Source: Syntrophomonadaceae bacterium (GTDB lineage Bacteria; Bacillota; Syntrophomonadia; Syntrophomonadales; DTU052). Taken from it: a stretch of DNA of 44,544 bases. The translations under genes and the position numbers were made by a program. Numbering within the stretch: the stretch's first letter is position 1; every line of letters begins with the position of its first letter. Positions 18,231 through 29,207 of the stretch are shown here, piece by piece. The notes under the pieces are model-generated. The model was not told where the DNA came from. It saw nothing but the letters and a program-made list of their open reading frames with translations, and searched no databases. Where the stretch lies: NCBI GenBank assembly GCA_012729505.1, contig JAAYDA010000003.1:1-44544 (forward strand), read 5' to 3'.

Positions 18231-20687
18231 TTGAATCCCGACAACTCCAATGTTATCCCCATTGACATAGAACAGGAGGTCAGAAGATCTTTCCTGGATT
18301 ATTCTATGAGTGTAATAGTATCCAGAGCTTTGCCTGATGTAAGGGATGGCCTAAAGCCAGTACATAGAAGGATTCTTTATGCTCTCTACGATCAAGGCAT
18401 GCTTCCTGACAAGGCTCACCGTAAATCAGCCAATCTGGTGGGTGAAGTCCTGGGCAAATATCATCCCCATGGAGATTCCTCAGTATATGATGCGATGGTA
18501 AGGCTGGCGCAGGATTTTTCTATTCGCTATCCTCTGGTTGATGGTCATGGCAATTTTGGATCGATAGACGGCGATTCAGCTGCGGCTATGCGGTATACAG
18601 AGACACGAATGGCGCCTATAGCCATGGAGATGCTGGCTGACATTGATAAAAAAACCGTAGCTTTTCGGCCTAACTATGATGACTCCCGGGAAGAACCCAG
18701 TGTATTGCCGTCACGGGTACCCAACCTTCTCATCAATGGATCAACCGGGATTGCGGTTGGGATGGCTACAAATATTCCGCCTCATAACTTGAGTGAAGTA
18801 ATAAATGGTCTGAACCTCCTTCTGGAGGACCCTGATGTTGAAATAAGTGAATTGATAAAAGAAATAAAGGGACCTGATTTTCCCACAGGGGCTACCATAA
18901 TCGGTGCTAATGGAATATGGGATGCTTATCATACCGGAAGAGGTTCCGTAATAATCCGTGGCAATGCTGATATTGAGGAAATGAAAAACGGTAAATACCA
19001 AATTATAGTATCCGAGATCCCCTACATGGTAAACAAGGCCCGACTGGTGGAGAGAATAGCGAACCTGGTAAGAGATAAGAAGATTGACGGCATTACTGAT
19101 CTAAGGGATGAAAGCGACCGTAATGGCATCAGAATAGTGATTGAAGTTCGTAAGGATATGTCGCCCCAGGTGGTTCTTAACCAGCTTTATAAACAGACTC
19201 AGCTGCAGGAAACCTTTGGAGTTAACATGCTGGCCTTGGTGGATTCGGTGCCCCGAGTCCTTAACCTGAAAGAGATGTTATCCTTTTACATTGATCACCG
19301 CAAAGAAATTATAATTAACCGTACTCGTTATGAGCTGGAGGTGGCCCGAAAGCGGCTTCATATTGTGGAGGGCTTAAAAATAGCTCTGGACAATATTGAC
19401 GCAGTTATACAGCTAATCAGGAGTGCTGCCAATGACAGGGAAGCACGGGAAGGACTGATGACTCAGTTTCAGCTTTCCGAGGAACAGGCCAATGCCATCC
19501 TGGATATGCGCCTTCGCAGGCTGACCGGCTTAGAACGTGACAAACTGGAGCAGGAATTTGAATCCCTGCTGGAACTAATTGCGGACTTAGAAGATATATT
19601 AGCCCGTTCAGAGCGGGTGATAGCACTGATAAAAGAGGATCTGGCCTATATCAAAGCAAAATATGGCGATAATCGGCGCACAGCCATAGATTACGATGAA
19701 ATCAATGAAGATATTGAAGCACTTATCAATGAGGAAACCATCGTCGTGAACCTGACTAACCGCGGCTATATAAAAAGGCTGCCTTTGAGCACTTATCGCA
19801 GTCAGAAGCGGGGGGGACGGGGTTTGATCGGAACGACAACCAAAATGGAGGACTTCGCAACCGAGATATTTGTTACCAGCAACCTGGCAACCATTCTGTT
19901 TTTCACCAACAAAGGGAGAGTCTATTCCCTGAAGGCATACAAAATACCGGAAGCTTCCCGGCACGCTCGAGGAACTCCGGCGATAAACATTCTTGACCTG
20001 ACTCCTCAGGAAAAGGTTACCACTATTATTGCCATAAGAGATTTTAAGGAAGATCAAAACCTCTTAATGGTTACTCAAAAAGGGATAGTGAAAAAAGTAA
20101 AAATATCTGCTTTCGAACATATTCGGAAGAGTGGTATTATTGCAATACGGTTGCAGGAAGATGATGAACTGGTAGGAGTTAAAAGGACTCAAGCAGGGGA
20201 CAAGATCATTCTGGTGGCTTCAAATGGCGTAGCGATAGTCTTTGATGAGCAAGACGTGCGTGTTATGGGGAGAACTGCTGGAGGAGTCAAAGGGATTTCC
20301 CTTAATCCCGGCGCGGAAGTAGTGGACGTTGACAAATGCCAGCCCGGGTCAGATTTGGTTCTGGCTACTGAAAATGGTTTCGGCAAGCGAACAGCTCTGA
20401 CGCAGTACAAAGTCCAGAGGCGGGGGGGCAAAGGATTAAAGGCCATTAATATGTCGGAAAGAAATGGCCTGTTAATCGGAGCCAAGGTCGTTACCGATGA
20501 CGAAGAAATGATTATACTTACCGGCAATGGTATTGTTATCAGATTGGCGGTAGAGGATATATCCAAACAAGGCCGCTACACTCAAGGGGTAACATTGATG
20601 AAGCTTGATGAGGGTGATAGGATAGTATCTATAGCTCGATTTAAGAGTGAAGAAGAGGAGTTTACGGAGGATAATCCTTCAGAATAA
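18231..20687 (+). CDS. gyrA: DNA gyrase subunit A
   Basis: The protein has 818 residues from the TTG at 18231, which is seven bases after AGGAGG. A GTG two codons upstream sits on the ribosome site itself. The winged-helix and tower domains carry the catalytic Tyr (about 122) in [11 protein letters not shown]. The C-terminal pinwheel has the GyrA box QKRGGRG, which marks gyrase rather than ParC/topoisomerase IV. It ends in an acidic tail. Confidence 0.98.
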   Translation: MNPDNSNVIPIDIEQEVRRSFLDYSMSVIVSRALPDVRDGLKPVHRRILYALYDQGMLPDKAHRKSANLVGEVLGKYHPHGDSSVYDAMVRLAQDFSIRYPLVDGHGNFGSIDGDSAAAMRYTETRMAPIAMEMLADIDKKTVAFRPNYDDSREEPSVLPSRVPNLLINGSTGIAVGMATNIPPHNLSEVINGLNLLLEDPDVEISELIKEIKGPDFPTGATIIGANGIWDAYHTGRGSVIIRGNADIEEMKNGKYQIIVSEIPYMVNKARLVERIANLVRDKKIDGITDLRDESDRNGIRIVIEVRKDMSPQVVLNQLYKQTQLQETFGVNMLALVDSVPRVLNLKEMLSFYIDHRKEIIINRTRYELEVARKRLHIVEGLKIALDNIDAVIQLIRSAANDREAREGLMTQFQLSEEQANAILDMRLRRLTGLERDKLEQEFESLLELIADLEDILARSERVIALIKEDLAYIKAKYGDNRRTAIDYDEINEDIEALINEETIVVNLTNRGYIKRLPLSTYRSQKRGGRGLIGTTTKMEDFATEIFVTSNLATILFFTNKGRVYSLKAYKIPEASRHARGTPAINILDLTPQEKVTTIIAIRDFKEDQNLLMVTQKGIVKKVKISAFEHIRKSGIIAIRLQEDDELVGVKRTQAGDKIILVASNGVAIVFDEQDVRVMGRTAGGVKGISLNPGAEVVDVDKCQPGSDLVLATENGFGKRTALTQYKVQRRGGKGLKAINMSERNGLLIGAKVVTDDEEMIILTGNGIVIRLAVEDISKQGRYTQGVTLMKLDEGDRIVSIARFKSEEEEFTEDNPSE

Positions 20688-20697
20688 AGTAAGACTT

Positions 20698-20807
20698 GAT
20701 TCAGGTGGAGTTTTAACTCCAACTGAATCTTAGTCGCACGGATCCAGGGACTTAGCCGCCCTTGGGCACCTGCCGCCTATAGAGGCGGGGGTCTTAGGGC
20801 GGGTTAG
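20698..20807 (+). repeat. composite two-hairpin element between gyrA and pdxS
   Basis: Hairpin one (20698-20729) pairs GATTCAG and TGGAGTT with AACTCCA and CTGAATC, with a single mismatch. Hairpin two pairs CTTAGCCGCCCT (20751-20762) with AGGGCGGGTTAG (20796-20807), with two mismatches, and encloses CCGCCT-ATAG-AGGCGG. TTAGTC motifs border hairpin two (near 20730 and 20804). It is not a classic terminator because no U-run follows. A dispersed repeat or structured RNA is more likely. Confidence 0.5.
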
Positions 20808-20849
20808 TCATCGGATAAAATAGACCTAAACAATGGGGGGGAGTCACAA

Positions 20850-21734
20850 TTGGAAGAAAAGGGATCTTTTGTGGTAAAAGACGGGTTAGCACAGATGCTC
20901 AAGGGCGGAGTCATTATGGATGTCACTACTCCGGAGCAGGCTAAAATTGCTGAAGAAGCAGGTGCCTGTGCGGTTATGGCACTGGAAAGAGTGCCTGCTG
21001 ATATACGCGCTATGGGAGGGGTGGCCAGAATGGCTGACCCAACCATAATCTTAAAGATAATGGATGCAGTATCTATACCGGTTATGGCCAAGTGCAGAAT
21101 CGGCCATTTTGTGGAAGCAAGGATACTTGAATCCTTGGGTATTGATTTCATTGATGAAAGTGAAGTTTTGACCCCTGCGGATGAGAAATACCACGTAAAC
21201 AAGCATGATTTCAAAGTACCATTTGTCTGTGGAGCGCGAAATCTGGGAGAAGCCCTTCGCCGGATTGGTGAAGGGGCTGCCATGGTTCGTACCAAGGGAG
21301 AGCCGGGGACAGGGAATGTAGTGGAAGCAGTGCGCCATATGCGGCAAATCATGGATGAAATGCGTTGGTTGAAAGGACTGCCCAAAGAAGAGTTAATGAC
21401 GGCCGCCAAGGATTTACAAGCCCCCTATGAGCTGGTATTAAATGTGGCTGCCCGTGGATGTTTGCCGGTAGTAAATTTCTCGGCCGGAGGCATTGCCACA
21501 CCGGCGGATGCAGCACTTATGATGCAGCTGGGTGCTGACGGTAATTTTGTGGGGTCAGGCATATTTAAATCGGGTGATCCTATGGCACGGGCCCGGGCAA
21601 TCGTTGCGGCTACCACCTATTTCGATGATCCCAAGGTGTTGGCCGAGGTTTCCCGGGATTTAGGCGAGCCTATGTATGGAATTGATATCAAAACCCTGGC
21701 TCCTGAGGAGAAGATGCAGGATCGTGGCTGGTAA
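20850..21734 (+). CDS. pdxS: PdxS, pyridoxal 5'-phosphate synthase subunit
   Basis: The 294-residue TIM-barrel enzyme keeps the catalytic residues known for the family: D24 (IMDVTTPEQ), K81 (VMAKCRIGH) and K149 ([10 protein letters not shown]). It joins ribose 5-phosphate, glyceraldehyde 3-phosphate and ammonia from PdxT into PLP. It starts at a TTG after a G-rich ribosome site. It overlaps pdxT by 11 bases, as expected for a complex of fixed stoichiometry. Confidence 0.98.
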   Translation: MEEKGSFVVKDGLAQMLKGGVIMDVTTPEQAKIAEEAGACAVMALERVPADIRAMGGVARMADPTIILKIMDAVSIPVMAKCRIGHFVEARILESLGIDFIDESEVLTPADEKYHVNKHDFKVPFVCGARNLGEALRRIGEGAAMVRTKGEPGTGNVVEAVRHMRQIMDEMRWLKGLPKEELMTAAKDLQAPYELVLNVAARGCLPVVNFSAGGIATPADAALMMQLGADGNFVGSGIFKSGDPMARARAIVAATTYFDDPKVLAEVSRDLGEPMYGIDIKTLAPEEKMQDRGW

Positions 21735-22296
21735 AAAAGTAATTGGAGTTTTGGCTCTGCAAGGTGCTTTTCGAGAGCATCAGGCTGCCATTGAAAGATG
21801 TGGTGCCACTGCCAAAAAAGTAAGAACCCGGGAAGATATTCAAAAGGCTGATGCCTTAATAATACCGGGGGGAGAAAGCACCACTATGGGCAGATTGCTG
21901 GAATCTTATGATTTAGGACATACTATCGTTGAGCGAAGCAGGGCCGGGATGCCCATTTTCGGCACCTGTGCCGGCATGATAGTTATGGCTAGGGAAATAC
22001 CTGGCTACCAGCAGTACTCACTGGGGATTATGGATATTTCTGTGCGGCGGAATGCCTTTGGACGTCAGTTAGACAGCTTTGAAGCGGAGCTGGATATCCG
22101 GAATATTTCAGACCGGGTTAAGGGAGTGTTTATTCGGGCCCCCTTTATTGATCGCATATGGGGAGAAACCGAGGTTCTGTGTGAATATATGGGAAAAACA
22201 GTTATGGCCCGGGAAAATAATCTCTTGACCGTGTCATTTCATCCCGAACTTACAGAAGACTTGACTATTCATCGGTATTTCTTAAGCATGATTTGA
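21724..22296 (+). CDS. pdxT: PdxT, glutaminase subunit of PLP synthase
   Basis: The protein has 190 residues from the GTG at 21724 inside the end of pdxS, giving the family start [14 protein letters not shown]. The class I glutaminase triad is present: the nucleophile Cys82 in FGTCAGM, and the His/Glu of [16 protein letters not shown] at 48-53 shapes the oxyanion site. It releases ammonia from glutamine and channels it into PdxS. Confidence 0.97.
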   Translation: MAGKKVIGVLALQGAFREHQAAIERCGATAKKVRTREDIQKADALIIPGGESTTMGRLLESYDLGHTIVERSRAGMPIFGTCAGMIVMAREIPGYQQYSLGIMDISVRRNAFGRQLDSFEAELDIRNISDRVKGVFIRAPFIDRIWGETEVLCEYMGKTVMARENNLLTVSFHPELTEDLTIHRYFLSMI

Positions 22297-22300
22297 AAAG

Positions 22301-22329
22301 TTGTCAAGATCTAATTGGTATAATATAAT
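22301..22329 (+). promoter_or_regulatory. promoter of the T-box serine operon
   Basis: TTGTCA (22301-22306) and TATAAT (22324-22329) are 17 bases apart, starting five bases after the pdxT stop and just ahead of the T-box leader. Confidence 0.85.
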
Positions 22330-22335
22330 GGGTAG

Positions 22336-22575
22336 CAAGTCAATAAGAAAGAAACATGATGAAGGGGAAAAGGTCAGACATTCTGCTGTTAGAGAGTCGG
22401 TGGGTGGTGTGAACCGATGCAGAAGTTTTTCCGTTCCGCCCTGGAATGGGTTGTGAAGAGCAACAGCGGTGATGCCGTTATCATCTTTGGAGTGGGTCAG
22501 TATTTGCTGACTAATCAAGGGTGGCAACGCGGGAACCTCTCGTCCCTGAAAGGCGAGGGGTTAATTTATTATATG
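22336..22575 (+). promoter_or_regulatory. T-box riboswitch, probably serine-specific
   Basis: The leader has the stem I AG bulge AGAGAGTCGG (near 22391), the apical GGTGGTGTGAACCGA segment and the T-box core AGGGTGGCAACGCGGG (about 22518-22533). Mutually exclusive terminator arms follow (AACCTCTCG near 22535 and CGAGGGGTT at 22554-22562). It senses uncharged tRNA. A TCC triplet at 22435-22437 is a plausible Ser specifier but I assign it tentatively. The downstream serine genes support Ser. The T-tract after the terminator stem is weak (TTAATTTATT). Confidence 0.9.
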
Positions 22576-22589
22576 GAGGAGATTATTCC

Positions 22590-23762
22590 ATGAACGTTGA
22601 ACAGCAGTATCTGCTCTTGCCGGGGCCGACTCCTGTTCCGCCGAGTGTGCTGCGGGCTATGAGCAAGCCAATGATTAATCATCGAGGGACTGAGTTTAGG
22701 CAACTGTTGGAAGAGGTCACAGCAGGGATTAAAAAAATCTATCAGACTGATAATGACCTGGTGATTTTTCCTGCCGCCGGATCAGGTGCCATGGAAGCAG
22801 CAGTCGTAAATTTCATTTCTCCCGGGGATAAAGTTTTGGCTGTTTCCATTGGGGTTTTCGGAGATCGTTTTGCTAAAATAGCAGGAGAATTTGGGGCCCA
22901 GGTGGAGAAGGTGAATTCCCCGTGGGGAGAGGCTGCTGACCCTGATCAAATTCAGGATATTCTCAGGGCTGACAATGGACACGATATCAAAGTGGTGCTG
23001 GTCACCCATAATGAAACATCAACCGGTGTTGTCAATGATATCAAAGCCATTAAAAAAGCCATGGGCAATCATCCGGCTTTGCTATTGGTAGATGCCGTAA
23101 GCGGATTGGGGGCAATGGATCTGAAGACAGATGAGTGGAACCTGGATGTGGTGGTCAGCGGTTCTCAAAAGGCATTTATGCTGCCGCCGGGTCTTTCGTT
23201 CATGAGTGTCAGTCCCCGGGCCATTGAGGCCGCCAAGGAATGTAAGAACCACAAATTTTATTGGGACCTTGAAAATGCATTAAAATATGCCCAGAGAGGG
23301 CAAACTCCATACACTCCGGCCATCTCTCTCTTTTTCGGATTGCAGGAAGCCCTTAACCTCATGCTGGAAGAGGGATTGGAAAATATTATTGCCCGGCATG
23401 CAGCATATCGGGAAATGGTTAGAACCGGAATTAAAGCAATGGGTTTAAACCTTTTGGTCCAGGATCCCGTGGCTTCATCCTCAGTTACTTCCGTTTTGGC
23501 ACCAGGAGGACTGGGTGCCAACAAAATCCGGAGAAGCCTGTTAGAAAGGTTTGGAGTTGTTGTAGCCGGCGGTCAGCAAAGGCTGGATGATTTTATATTC
23601 CGGATTGGCCATCTTGGCTTCGTTCGTCCTCTGGATTTGTTATCGGCTCTGACGGCTTTGGAGATTATATTATATGAAAACGATTTTCCCATAGAAATAG
23701 GGCAGGGAACTCGCGAAGTACAGAAAATGTTCGTAATAAAGGAGGATGCCTTAAATGAATAG
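22590..23762 (+). CDS. class V PLP aminotransferase (serine-pyruvate/alanine-glyoxylate type)
   Basis: The 390-residue protein from the ATG at 22590 has the fold-type I pattern: LLPGPTPVPPSVLRAM at the start, LLVDAVSGLGAMDL, and SGSQKAFMLPPGLSF with the PLP-binding Lys194. It overlaps serA by 8 bases and is the first gene of a serine T-box operon. It probably supplies the transaminase step of serine synthesis (or serine/glyoxylate interconversion), since no serC is nearby. Exact substrates cannot be read from sequence. Confidence 0.9.
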   Translation: MNVEQQYLLLPGPTPVPPSVLRAMSKPMINHRGTEFRQLLEEVTAGIKKIYQTDNDLVIFPAAGSGAMEAAVVNFISPGDKVLAVSIGVFGDRFAKIAGEFGAQVEKVNSPWGEAADPDQIQDILRADNGHDIKVVLVTHNETSTGVVNDIKAIKKAMGNHPALLLVDAVSGLGAMDLKTDEWNLDVVVSGSQKAFMLPPGLSFMSVSPRAIEAAKECKNHKFYWDLENALKYAQRGQTPYTPAISLFFGLQEALNLMLEEGLENIIARHAAYREMVRTGIKAMGLNLLVQDPVASSSVTSVLAPGGLGANKIRRSLLERFGVVVAGGQQRLDDFIFRIGHLGFVRPLDLLSALTALEIILYENDFPIEIGQGTREVQKMFVIKEDALNE

Positions 23763-25344
23763 GCCGCGGGTTATTGTTACTGAAAGAGTATCTGAAAAAG
23801 GCATGGCTATTTTGGAAAAAGAACTGGATGTAACCTTCCAGGATGGCATATGCCGTGAGGACCTTTTAAAAGTAATAGGTGAATATGATGCACTAATTGT
23901 ACGCAGCGTGACGCAAGTAGACGAGGAACTGGTTAATGCGGCTAAACGACTCAGGGTAGTAGGCAGAGCCGGAAATGGTATTGACAATATTAATGTTCCG
24001 GCTTGCACCCGTAATGGGATTATAGTGGCTAATACCCCGGATAGCAATACGATATCAGCGGCGGAACATACCATAGGACTGCTGCTGTCCTCATCCCGCA
24101 ATCTTCCCCAGGCGCATTCTTTTATTAAAAGTGGAAAATGGGATCGCAAGCCATTTCGGGGATCGGAACTGAATGGAAAAACCGTTGGCATAGTGGGGTT
24201 AGGCCGTATAGGCTCCATGGTGGCAGAACGGCTGGCTTCCTTCAACATGAAAGTTATTGCTTATGACCCCTATATTCCCGATGAAAGATTTCTTCGGTTT
24301 GGAGCGGAGAAAAAAAGCACTTTAGAAGAATTAGTTAAAGAATCTGATTTTATTACCGTCCATACACCCCGCAATCAGGAGACTATGGGCATGATTGGCC
24401 GCAAGGAGTTAGCCTTGGCCAAAGACGGTGTTCGGGTAGTCAACTGTGCACGGGGAGGAATAATAAGTGAACAAGCCCTTTTAGAGGCATTAGAAAGCGG
24501 GAAAGTGGCCAGTGCCGGTCTGGATGTGTTTGAGGAAGAGCCGGCCGAAAACAATCCGCTGTTTGACTTCAAGAACGTAGTAGTAACTCCTCATTTGGGC
24601 GCCGATACCAAAGAGGCTCAGGAGAGAGTGGGAACAAATATTGCCGAGCAAGTTGTAAAAGCGCTGCGGGGAGAAATGGTTCCCAATGTAGTTAACCTGC
24701 CAACAGTTCTTCGTCAGGATTTGGAATTCTTCCATCCCTTTATTGAGCTTTGCGAGGCTATGGGAAGCATTTACTTCCAAATAAGCAAGGCGCCTATTGA
24801 TAGGGTAGAGATCACGTACTGTGGTGAAATAGCTAACCATGAGAAGGAGATACTGACAATCGCCCTTATCAAGGGACTTTTGACCCCGATTCTGTCTGAT
24901 CGGGTCAACTATGTAAACGCGAAAGTAATGGCCGAAGAGAGAGGAATTAAAGTCTACGAGAAGAACGGCAAAAAAGAAAAGGGCTACATTAATCTTATTA
25001 AAGTAAAGATTCAAAACCATAACCATAAACTGGAGCTTTCCGGAACCCTGACTACTACCGGCGAGCCGGTTATAGTTGAATTTAATGGGTACGAAACCGA
25101 TATTATTCCCCATGGCTACGTAGTAGTTGCTGAAAACGAGGATCGACCCCGAGTAATCGGGCCATTCACAACGGTGTTTGGTGATGCGGGCATTAATATT
25201 GCCATGATGAGAGTTGCTCGCCGGGTTAAAGGAGATGTTGCTTTGATGGTTGTCAATGTTGATGCCGAAGTTGATCAACAAACTCTGGCAAATCTTAAAG
25301 CGGTGGATGGAATAAGAAATGTTAGAGTATTAAGCTTTCAATAG
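23755..25344 (+). CDS. serA: D-3-phosphoglycerate dehydrogenase
   Basis: The 529-residue long-form SerA has an N-terminal NAD-binding catalytic unit with GIVGLGRIGSMVAERL (about 143-158), VNCARGGII, and the catalytic EEP and H of TPHLGADTKEAQ. An intervening regulatory domain follows, then a C-terminal ACT domain (about 455-529), which usually gives serine feedback. It catalyses the first step of serine synthesis from 3-phosphoglycerate. Overlap with the aminotransferase suggests coupling. Confidence 0.97.
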   Translation: MNRPRVIVTERVSEKGMAILEKELDVTFQDGICREDLLKVIGEYDALIVRSVTQVDEELVNAAKRLRVVGRAGNGIDNINVPACTRNGIIVANTPDSNTISAAEHTIGLLLSSSRNLPQAHSFIKSGKWDRKPFRGSELNGKTVGIVGLGRIGSMVAERLASFNMKVIAYDPYIPDERFLRFGAEKKSTLEELVKESDFITVHTPRNQETMGMIGRKELALAKDGVRVVNCARGGIISEQALLEALESGKVASAGLDVFEEEPAENNPLFDFKNVVVTPHLGADTKEAQERVGTNIAEQVVKALRGEMVPNVVNLPTVLRQDLEFFHPFIELCEAMGSIYFQISKAPIDRVEITYCGEIANHEKEILTIALIKGLLTPILSDRVNYVNAKVMAEERGIKVYEKNGKKEKGYINLIKVKIQNHNHKLELSGTLTTTGEPVIVEFNGYETDIIPHGYVVVAENEDRPRVIGPFTTVFGDAGINIAMMRVARRVKGDVALMVVNVDAEVDQQTLANLKAVDGIRNVRVLSFQ

Positions 25345-25360
25345 TGTTTGGGCCGTCTAA

Positions 25361-26647
<1,287 letters not shown>

Positions 26648-26701
26648 GATTCTAATTGAAGCGGACATACATTTTTCCGGTTAATTGGGCGATAGTCTTC
26701 G

Positions 26702-26731
26702 TTGACAGTGCCAATTTCTCTATGTTATACT
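26702..26731 (+). promoter_or_regulatory. promoter of the tRNA-Ser/Arg cluster
   Basis: TTGACA (26702-26707) and TATACT (26726-26731) are 18 bases apart and end 30 bases before the first tRNA. Confidence 0.85.
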
Positions 26732-26761
26732 TCTAGTTGCACTCAAAAGGAGCAGCCTTCT

Positions 26762-26851
26762 GGAGGGGTGTCCGAGCGGTTGAAGGAGGCGGTCTTGAAA
26801 ACCGTTGAACCTTTGCGGGTTCCGTGGGTTCGAATCCCACCTCCTCCGCCA
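26762..26851 (+). tRNA. tRNA-Ser (anticodon TGA)
   Basis: The 90-base gene has acceptor GGAGGGG pairing with CTCCTCC, discriminator G and an encoded CCA. The anticodon loop is CTTGAAA. The long variable arm is typical of serine tRNAs, and the T arm is GTGGGTTCGAATCCCAC. Confidence 0.97.
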
Positions 26852-26870
26852 GATTATAATTGTATATTGA

Positions 26871-26964
26871 GGAGAGATGGCCGAGTAGGACGAAGGCGGT
26901 CGCCTGCTAAGCGATTAAGCGGCTAAACCCCGCTTCGTGGGTTCGAATCCCACTCTCTCCGCCA
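26871..26964 (+). tRNA. tRNA-Ser (anticodon GCT)
   Basis: The 94-base gene begins GGAGAGATGGCCGAG and ends CTCTCTCCGCCA. The anticodon loop is CTGCTAA, and it has a long variable arm and an encoded CCA. It reads AGC/AGU serine codons. Confidence 0.97.
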
Positions 26965-26972
26965 TTTTTTGC

Positions 26973-27049
<77 letters not shown>

Positions 27050-27066
27050 TTATTATGCTCTCATAC

Positions 27067-27143
27067 GCGCCCGTAGCTCAGCAGGATAGAGCATCGGTTT
27101 CCTAAACCGGGGGCCAGGGGTTCGAATCCCTTCGGGCGCACCA
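27067..27143 (+). tRNA. tRNA-Arg (anticodon CCT)
   Basis: The 77-base gene has the same GCGCCCG/CGGGCGC acceptor as its neighbour, anticodon loop TTCCTAA and an encoded CCA. It reads AGG. Confidence 0.97.
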
Positions 27144-27155
27144 TAAGAAATGCTG

Positions 27156-27190
27156 AAAAACCGGGGGGGGTAGAATCCCCGGTTTTATTC
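27156..27190 (+). terminator. terminator of the tRNA cluster
   Basis: AAAAACCGGGG (27156-27166) pairs with CCCCGGTTTT (27177-27186), followed by ATTC. It lies 12 bases after the last tRNA. An outer TGCTGAAA/TTTCAGCA pair may extend the fold. Confidence 0.8.
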
Positions 27191-27283
27191 TGGAGTTGTT
27201 TCAGCATTCCATGCTGGCCATTTTATTTTTTAAAAGAATATTTTGTCACCGGGTTTTCGGGAGAATTTAAAAAAATTTCTTGA

Positions 27284-27310
27284 TCAGACATTTTACGACA
27301 TATTGTCTGA
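27284..27310. promoter_or_regulatory. dyad upstream of the receiver-domain gene
   Basis: TCAGACA (27284-27290) and TGTCTGA (27304-27310) are exact inverted arms around a 13-base spacer, about 60 bases before the gene start. This could be an operator or a leader hairpin. No binding factor is known to me. Confidence 0.35.
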
Positions 27311-27370
27311 AGGAGTTTTTGATTCCGTTGCTTAATCCCTCCTTATAGATTTTTGTAAAGGAGGCGCTTA

Positions 27371-27928
27371 ATGGACAAAAAAGGAAGCAATTCTGTAGAC
27401 AAAAATAATATGCAAGTGCTTAGCCCATTGTGCCGGATCGGTTTTGGCAACGGTCAGTACGATGGAATGCGAGCAGCTACAGAACAGTTCCTCGTACCCG
27501 AGGGAGATGAAAGCCCGATTGAACCACCTTTGAGACATAGGGGCTCCAGCCGCATCCTTAAGATTTTAGTTATTGACGATATTTTGGATGTTGCAGAGGT
27601 ACTTTGCTCACTCCTGGGGCATTTAGGTCATACGGTTACTTCAGCCCATAGCGGTATCGAAGGGATAGAGTTGGCACAAGAATTTCAGCCCGATGTTCTT
27701 ATATGTGATATTGGCATGCCGGAAATGGATGGATATGAAGTAGCCCAGAACTTTCGAGGCAATAATACACTTAAAAATGTGTTTTTGATAGCATTAACCG
27801 GGTACGCTCGACCCGATCATATGGAACGAGCTGCGGAATCCGGCTTTGACCGGCAGTTAACCAAACCGGTAGATCTGGCAACACTGAAACAGACGTTGGA
27901 AGAAGTGCCAAAGGCTTCAATTCCCTGA
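27371..27928 (+). CDS. orphan response-regulator receiver-domain protein
   Basis: The 185-residue protein has an N-terminal extension of about 60 residues with no recognised domain, then a complete receiver domain: acidic pair D69/D70, phosphoacceptor D113 (CDIGMPEMDG), switch T143 and K165 (LTKPVD). No output domain follows, and no histidine kinase is next to it. AAAGGAGG precedes the ATG. It may act in a phosphorelay or as a protein-interaction switch, like Spo0F or CheY, but its partner is unknown. Confidence 0.85.
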   Translation: MDKKGSNSVDKNNMQVLSPLCRIGFGNGQYDGMRAATEQFLVPEGDESPIEPPLRHRGSSRILKILVIDDILDVAEVLCSLLGHLGHTVTSAHSGIEGIELAQEFQPDVLICDIGMPEMDGYEVAQNFRGNNTLKNVFLIALTGYARPDHMERAAESGFDRQLTKPVDLATLKQTLEEVPKASIP

Positions 27929-27962
27929 ATCAGCCTTGCTGACGATATTGTGGAGAAACGAA

Positions 27963-28421
27963 TTGACAGATTATAATCGCTATATGAGAATGGCCCTGCA
28001 GGAAGCAGAACAGGCATTAAATAGCGGTGAAGTTCCGGTAGGCGCCATTCTGGTAGTAAACGACCGGGTCATCGCCAGAGCCGGTAACGAAAAGGAGAAA
28101 AGCGGTGATCCCACTGATCATGCAGAGATGCTGGTAATTAAACGAGCCGTGGCAAAGCTGGGAAGATGGCGTCTGAACGACGCCACCATGTACGTGACCC
28201 TGGAACCATGTCCCATGTGTGCCGGAGCAATGATTCAGGCTCGGCTGGGACGCTTGGTATTCGGGGCCTGTGACCCTAAAGCCGGGGCGGCTGGTTCGGT
28301 TACAGACATTCTGGATGTGCCCTGGCTGAACCATCAGGTTCCGGTTAAGTCGGGGGTGCTGGAAAAGGAATGCGGAGAATTGCTCAGCACCTTTTTTAAT
28401 AGCCTGCGGGGTAATGACTAA
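27963..28421 (+). CDS. tadA: TadA, tRNA adenosine-34 deaminase
   Basis: The protein has 152 residues from the TTG at 27963, which has GGAG eight bases upstream; an earlier in-frame TTG lacks a site. Zinc-deaminase motifs are complete: H53-A-E55 (DHAEM) and PC83PMC86. The substrate is tRNA-Arg(ACG), whose gene lies about 0.9 kb upstream. It ends 22 bases before the convergent HD-domain gene. Confidence 0.96.
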   Translation: MTDYNRYMRMALQEAEQALNSGEVPVGAILVVNDRVIARAGNEKEKSGDPTDHAEMLVIKRAVAKLGRWRLNDATMYVTLEPCPMCAGAMIQARLGRLVFGACDPKAGAAGSVTDILDVPWLNHQVPVKSGVLEKECGELLSTFFNSLRGND

Positions 28422-28443
28422 TTTGCCTTTGTATTGCAGATGC

Positions 28444-29001
28444 TTAGCCGACTAGATCTAATTCGGCAGCAGCATCCTTCATGCCGTTTATAGTCCATTG
28501 TATGACAGTATCGATATCCATCTCCAGCATAGAACAGCCTGCCAGAATCAGCTCACGATTGACTCCTGCCGCAAAGCTGGGGGTTTTGAACTTCTTTTTA
28601 ACCGATTTGATCTCCAGATCAAGAATGCTCTTGCTGGGGCGCATATAGACAACTGCCGTAATCAGACCGGTGAGCTCGTCGATGGTGTATAAAACTTTCT
28701 CCATCCGGCGAGCAGGCTCAACATCGATACAGATGTTCCAGCCGTGAGAGATGGCCGCATGAATAATATCGTCACTGACCCCCTCTGCTTCCAGAAGCTC
28801 CTTGGTTTTATGGCAGTGTTCTTCCGGATAAAGCTCATAATCAAGGTCATGGAGTAAACCCACATTTCCCCAGTATTCCTCATCCTCCCCATACTGGCGG
28901 GCAAAATAGCGCATAACCGCCTCCACCGCCACCCCATGCTTGACCAGGCTGCTGTTCTGGTTGTATTTTTGCAGCAATGCGTAAGCTTCCTGCCGTGTCA
29001 T
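28444..29001 (-). CDS. HD-domain protein (HDIG-type hydrolase)
   Basis: The 185-residue protein has a metal-binding HD pattern: H22 (LVKHGVAVE), H51-D52 (LLHDLDYE) and a downstream histidine (HAAISHGW, 81-88). Similar HDIG proteins are phosphohydrolases, but the substrate is not predictable. The ATG has GGAGG upstream. It is convergent with tadA and divergent from sodA, so it forms a single-gene unit. Confidence 0.85.
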   Translation of the reverse strand: MTRQEAYALLQKYNQNSSLVKHGVAVEAVMRYFARQYGEDEEYWGNVGLLHDLDYELYPEEHCHKTKELLEAEGVSDDIIHAAISHGWNICIDVEPARRMEKVLYTIDELTGLITAVVYMRPSKSILDLEIKSVKKKFKTPSFAAGVNRELILAGCSMLEMDIDTVIQWTINGMKDAAAELDLVG

Positions 29002-29207
29002 AGTAATCTTCCTCCATCTTTATTTTTGATCCTTGAATATCCTCACTAATCCTAATTATATACTTCTCCGGGAACAAAGCTACCAGAACAAACCGGTCCA
29101 CCGTGGTGAATAATTAATGCAATATCCACAATAAGGGTGGAGTATGCTATAATATTTCTACCTGATTAAAGGGATGGAACCGAAAAATATCTAAAGAGGT
29201 GAATTTA

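Noticed and set aside
26702-26926. 74-codon frame across the tRNA-Ser genes
   Set aside because: It covers two clear tRNAs and their promoter.
29120-29128. DnaA-box-like ATATCCACA before sodA
   Set aside because: It is a single imperfect copy far from the origin, expected by chance.
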